This document shows positions 59,427 through 64,000 of a stretch of 64,000 bases of DNA, in pieces (within the stretch, counting starts at the first letter, position 1; each line of letters starts with the position of its first letter). The translations under genes were made by a program, and so were the position numbers. The stretch spans positions 8,990,001 to 9,054,000 of the forward strand of contig OZ316891.1 of NCBI GenBank assembly GCA_973895155.1, read 5' to 3'. This DNA is from Marsupella aquatica (lineage: Eukaryota; Marchantiophyta). The notes under the pieces were generated by a model. It was not told the DNA's origin. It ran no database searches and saw only the letters and a list, made by a program, of their open reading frames with translations.

Positions 59427-60532
59427 AATCTTGTGAAGTTACAAAATTTGCTGAAATTCTTTCTCCCCTGATTTGTTCTAAGGTCTTGCCAAAATGACGA
59501 ATGTCTCTCCCACTCCAAAGGTGGTAGTGGGTGTTCAGGGGTTATTAATAGTGGATAAATATGCTCATCAAAATGACAATCTAAAAATCTGGCTTTAAAA
59601 ACGTCGCCTGTTGTAGGCTCCATATATCTGATTATGGACGATGAGTCGAATCCGATGTATATCCCCAATTGTCGTTGGGGTCCCATCTTGGTTCGTTTGG
59701 GTGAAGTAATGGGGACCATTACTTGACATCCAAATGAACGAAGGTGGGATAGACCGGGTTTGATACCGTTAGCAATTTGGCATGGGCTATAAGAATTAAA
59801 AGCTGATGGGCGGTATTGAATTAATGCGTTAGCCTGTAATATGGCATATCCCCATGCTGAGACGGGGAGTTTCGACTGCATTAGTAGTGGGCATGCAATT
59901 AGCTGAAGGCATTTAATGACAGCTTCAGCTAATCCATAATTCTGGAAATGCACATGGGGTATAGGATATTGTCCATCAATACCTCGTGATGTACAAAAGT
60001 CGTCAAATGTTTCAGATGTGAATTCCCCTACATTGTCCACCCTTAGTGTCTTAATGGGGTGATCGGGAAATTGTGCCTTCACGCGCAAGATTTGCGCCAA
60101 GATGCGAGGCATAACCATGCTCCGCATTGAAAATAGGGTCACATTTGACCATTTGGTTGATGCATCGATCAGTACCATAAAGTAGCGAAATGGTCCGCTT
60201 GGTGGGTTAATTGGCCCATAGACATCCGCATGTATGATGTCCAATAATTTTGGTATCTTGGTTGGCAATTTTGATGCCATGGGCCTTGTTATTACTTTGC
60301 CGCGTGAGCATGCGGTGCATGGAGTGCTGGCTGGAATGTGGCGTATGTTAGTTGGAATGCCTCGTGAATTCTTAATAATTTTTCTTAGCATGGATTGACC
60401 GGGGTGGCCAAGGTGTGCATGCCAAAGTGCAGGAAATTCACTTGGTTGTGCATTGTTATGCAAACATTCAATTTGAGTTACGTAAAACCCGCATGGGTAC
60501 AAGAAAAGAGTATCTTTAATGATTTTCCCCAT
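59222..60532 (-). pseudogene. Copia 3 integrase region
   Basis: 436 codons containing the HHCC-type segment (WHAHLGHPGQ, then CTACSRGK), and the integrase core with HADVYGPINPPSGPFRYF and LRVDNVGEFTSETFDDF. The later YIGFDSSSIIRYMEPTTGD is shared with Copia 1. The frame runs on out of register past the RT start at 59426, so a frameshift separates integrase from RT. Copia 1 and 2 carry more decayed versions of the same domains. Confidence 0.85.
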
Positions 60533-61995
60533 AGGGGTATTTCAACCAAATGGATTACTTCCTGGTCTTTTGTATTGCCTGTTTGGACGTGGAGTCCATT
60601 TGCTCGTATATCCCTAAAGCTTAGGAGATTACGGGTTGCATTCGGGGTGAAGATTGCTGATTCTATCTGGATTTTTGTACCCTGCGGAAGTCGAATAGAA
60701 GCTGGGCTGAAGCCCTCTTCTATCTGGCTAGGACCATTGATGATGGTCAGTGATCTACTTGAAGGTGTGATCTTGTGGAAAAGAGTTCTATCCCAAAAGA
60801 TAGTATGAGTAGTCGCGCTATCAATAATGCATGTGCTGGGACTATTTAGGTCTGGGGTTGTGGAGCTACTCGCCACTAAATGTGCCTCGGGTTGCGCAGG
60901 TGTGTCTAAAAAATCTTGAAATAAGTCTCTGGATTCCATAAATGCCCCGTGGGTCTCACGGGGTGGTGCCCTAGGGTTTTGGCCATCTTTTAGGGATTGT
61001 TGGTATAAATCTCTAAGGTACTGTGGAATCCTACAGTTGCGGGCCAGATGGTTGGTCATGCCACATTCGTGGCATCTTGGTCGTTCTTGCTGTGGTCGAG
61101 GTTGAGGCCGATCATTTCGGCGGTCATTCTGGTATCTCCTTCCACCTCGTCCGCATCCTCGGCCGCGTGTGAAGTTGTTGCAAAAACTCTGTTGTTGTGG
61201 GCGCCCGTTTGGGCAACCTCTAAAAGCCCGTCGAAAGGCGCCGCGTTGCTGGTGTTGGTTGAAGAAACTCCCCCTGTTGAGGGTGTTTCTCCTATTACCA
61301 TTCTTGGCGTGTTTGTCATCCTGCCTTGATGTGGAGGGTCCAGCGTTGTCGATGTGATGGGTTTCTCTCTCTGGTTTTGGGGGTAGTGTGCCCGCAGGAT
61401 GTTTCCTAGAGTTAACTAAAAGGAGCTCTTGGTTTCTTTCTGTTACTAGGAGGTGGGCGGTGAGCTCTGAGTATTGTCCAAACTTCATGTTCTGATACTG
61501 GGTTGATAGTAGTACGTTCGAAGAGTGGAACGTGGACAAGGTTTTTTCTAGCAAGTCCTTGTCTGCGACTGGCTCGCCATAGAGTGCAAGGGTTGAGGAG
61601 ATTCTGAATAGCTCACTATTGTAGGTTGAGATGGATGTAAAATCTTGGAACCGTAAGTTTAGCCATTCTTGGCGGGCTCTAGGTAGTTCGACCAATTTCT
61701 GGTGGTCGAATCGGGTCTTAAGCGCTGTCCATAGCTCGTGAGGGGTGGTTAGGTGCATGTATTGTCTTTGCAAGAACCTATGGATATGGCGTCGAAGAAA
61801 TACTAGGGCCTTTGATTCATTGGCCTTGGTTAACGGGTTTGGTTGGGGTTCGTCTGCTAGTATGGGTTGAGCTATCCCTATAGCTGGGAGTAGGGTTAAA
61901 GAGGTCAGGTTCTCCTTGAGGTTCATGAACCACTCGAGGTAATTGTTACCATCGATTTCTAAAGCTGGGAAATTCAATTTCTCCAGGTTGGCCAT
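60478..61995 (-). pseudogene. Copia 3 Gag-protease polyprotein
   Basis: 505 codons from ATG 61995 (MANLEKLNFPALEIDGNNYL). It has the UBN2-type Gag body, an RG/RGG-rich basic tail (about 240-300), a zinc knuckle CHECGMTNHLARNC (308-321) and a protease active site DSATTHT (392-398). It shifts frame before integrase. The open frame of Gag is intact, the best preserved Copia reading frame in the window. Confidence 0.85.
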
Positions 61996-63435
61996 CTAGG
62001 GTTGCTATGGCACTATTTTCTAAGCTCCTTTTGATAGTAATTAGGGCTTATAGAGTAATAGCCATAAGTAAAAGTCGACAAAACACATTTATGCGGCATG
62101 CAAAGTGGGACTTGGTGCAGAGAGCATGCAAATTTGGAATTCAGTTTTAGGGTTTGCACTTAGGATTTAGGTTTTCCTTGTTATTTGGTTAATTGCAAAG
62201 TTTTCTTTGTATGTGTTGTTTCCTTTGTTAAATTGTGCAGTAATGCATTTTTGCAGTTTGTGCAGTTATGGGTGATTAGTTACTCGTACCTTGGTTAAGT
62301 GCACATGCAGCTTTGTAAAGTTAAGTTTCCTTTGTTACAGTGTGCAGTTATGAAGGGATGCACTTAAGTTGTTAAGTGCACATGAATACACGGACAACAG
62401 GATTGCCTTGTTGAAATTTGCACTTAAGGAGGGTGAAGCGGTTGGGGCTTTATCTCGACGTTTTGTCGATGGGTTGTTCAGCAATGTTGTTCTTTCCCTT
62501 CGAACAGCCCTGTTCTCGCCTCCTTGCCTCGTCCTTCAGGTGCTGTTTCGAATCTTGGTCAATTGGCTCTCCTTCGATTCTTCAACTTGCTTTTTGTGCT
62601 TCTGTTTGCAATCTGCTTCCTATCTGCTTCTATTTCTCTCAGTCTTCTTTGACAAGATCTCAAGTTTTGTTCATGCAGCCCTTTTCAACAACGAAATATG
62701 CATGGGGATCCTTCTCATCAAGCAGCCCCAGATCCCTTGTCTAACCGATCCTTTCTTTTCTGCTCTCTTGTTCTTTGTGTTCTCTATGTCCTTATCAATT
62801 GTTGATCTGACGAGCTACACTCCAATGAGGAAAAGCTCAATGTCATCCGGATATCTGGTTCAATTTTGCTTGAGTGATCAATTTCCTCTCTATTTGCGTA
62901 TCTTCGTCCATCTGAGCCGCGTTCTCTGGTTCTTGTTTCAATAGGTCTACTTCTTCTGTGTTTCGAGTCTACTTCTCAATTGCTTACAAACTCGATTGAT
63001 TGATTGTTTCTTCTGTTTGATTGATTTGTTCTCGGGAGGAATCGTCTTCTGATGGTCTGCAATCTGATTGAAAGAGTCTGTCCATGGGTGACTCTCCATA
63101 TGTGGTAGAATGATAACTCTGTTGTAGATTTCTCATTTCACCAACAAACTCTTTGTACATCGCCCTGGATAACCGAATCTCGAGTCGGACAGTAGAGAGT
63201 CCGTGATTGTAACAAATTGCTTTGAATCTTCATAATGAATTTAATCCAGTCACCTCAATCTTAATTCACCTTCCTCAGTTCCTGAAATTCATTGTAGGAG
63301 GATAAGTGTTGGACATCTCCTTGGTGAGCCAACTTTGATGGACCTGGCTTGGTGCTCCCTTTTTTCTGTCACTGGTATTTCTCTTCTCTCTCCTGCCATA
63401 GCTTTTCGCTCTCTTGTGCTCTAAGTTGGGTGAGT
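61996..63435 (-). other. Leader region of Copia 3
   Basis: About 1.4 kb between the candidate primer-binding site and Gag. Plus-strand frames here (up to 191 codons at 62369-62944) are antisense to the element, Phe/Leu/Ser-rich, and show no domain. Confidence 0.4.
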
Positions 63436-63448
63436 CGTGCTGATAACG
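63436..63448 (-). promoter_or_regulatory. Candidate primer-binding site of Copia 3
   Basis: CGTTATCAGCACG on the minus strand, two bases from the candidate LTR end. It is identical to the 13-mer at 43267-43279 in Copia 1. Confidence 0.45.
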
Positions 63449-63450
63449 TA

Positions 63451-63550
63451 TGATAGGATAATGAATAACTGTCAATAGAATGAGTAGGGTCATGGTACAT
63501 ATAGGTGTGTCGGGTGACCGGTTGGTCCGGTCAATGGGTAGAGTCTAACA
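63451..63550 (-). repeat. Candidate 5' LTR of Copia 3, about 100 bp
   Basis: On the minus strand it begins TGTTAGACTC and ends ATCCTATCA just before the primer-binding-like site, so the ends fit TG...CA. The unusually short length parallels the candidate LTR of Copia 1. No 3' copy remains for comparison. Confidence 0.4.
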
Positions 63551-63684
63551 CTTTCTATGTTTTTAGGGACATCACCCTTTTAACTTAGTTTTACAAGTTA
63601 TTTAAACTCCATTTAATTCTTTTCAGTTTTTATTTTTAAAGTCCAATTACACTAAATATCCATTCTTATCTAAAACATTAAATC

Positions 63685-63815
63685 ATCGGTTTCATTCATT
63701 CACAACTCATTGCATTTATAAATTTTGCTCGTACATATTTTTCATTCATCCACAACTCATCATTCATAAATTTTGCTCATACATCTATTTCATCCATCCA
63801 CAACTCATCATTCAT
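63685..63815. repeat. Tandem repeat, about three copies of a 45-50 bp unit
   Basis: Units based on TTCATCCACAACTCATCATTCATAAATTTTGCTC(G/A)TACAT follow one another with small changes; the last is truncated. AT-rich and non-coding. Confidence 0.65.
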
Positions 63816-63839
63816 GGCAAAAATAACCCAAACTTCTTA

Positions 63840-64000
63840 ATGAAATCTGTGGATGCTTCACTATTACGCTTCAGGGGATTCTCTAGGGAAGCGAAGCAAG
63901 GGATGCTGGCTTTTATCCAGGCTATTCAAAGATTGGCCTTCAGGGGACATGCTTTTGACTCTATGGCCAGGCAATGGCGGTGGCTTGACAAAGATTTTGC
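63840..64000 (+). other. Open frame running off the window end
   Basis: From an ATG at 63840 the frame stays open for 53 codons to the edge, reading LLRFRGFSREAKQGMLAFIQ and then DSMARQWRWLDKDF. It looks protein-like but is cut off and no family is recognised. It may be an exon or a retroelement piece. Confidence 0.3.

Noticed and set aside
62369-62944. 191-codon plus-strand open frame rich in Phe, Leu and Ser
   Set aside because: It is antisense to the Copia 3 leader, has no recognised domain, and its composition follows from a pyrimidine-rich strand.

Overview
This is nuclear DNA from a land plant. The evidence is GT-AG introns of about 60-400 bp, plant-type genes (an organellar DEAD-box helicase, ATG7, a GT37 fucosyltransferase, an RNase HII with a plant-like N-terminal extension), interstitial CCCTAAA telomere-type repeats, and plant Copia, Gypsy, CACTA, Helitron-like and LINE sequences. 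I could not fix the species. The gene content and the divergent retroelements would suit a seed-free plant (bryophyte or lycophyte), but this is inference.

Layout. 1-5.0 kb is repeat-rich: MITE-like copies, short tandem duplications, and a roughly 1 kb pyrimidine-rich minisatellite ending in a Helitron-like 3' terminus. 5.1-15.7 kb holds two convergent genes: an RH22-like DEAD-box RNA helicase (+) and ATG7 (-, 14 exons). 15.7-20.7 kb is intergenic, with a MITE-like copy, a second Helitron-like end split by a solo LTR, and a four-copy tandem repeat. 20.7-22.6 kb is an intronless GT37 fucosyltransferase (-). 22.6-29.7 kb is mostly non-coding, with a third Helitron-like end, a 168-bp tandem duplication and a 1-kb element with long terminal inverted repeats. 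29.7-32.5 kb is an eight-exon RNase HII gene (+). 32.5-40.7 kb carries orphan exon-like fragments (one FHA-like) and a second solo LTR of the same family. 40.7-42.8 kb is a complete CACTA-type element with a 3-bp target duplication.

From about 43.1 kb to the end the window is a retrotransposon graveyard. A plus-strand Copia is truncated and fused tail-to-tail to a minus-strand Copia. Then come a 5'-truncated LINE, a Gypsy-type element (-) and a third Copia (-) fused to the Gypsy at a 27-bp tandem duplication. The Gypsy element is the most unusual object here. It has protease, RT and RNase H, but where integrase is expected it carries a long unrelated acidic ORF of about 618 codons and then a second, divergent retropepsin-like domain. 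Its LTR holds eight closely spaced GACGCT...AGCGTC hairpins.

The four confident host genes serve separate roles (organellar RNA metabolism, autophagy, cell-wall glycosylation, RNA/DNA hybrid repair) and do not form a functional cluster. Their exon models come from reading splice sites and conserved motifs by eye. Retroelement boundaries are approximate unless a target-site duplication is stated.
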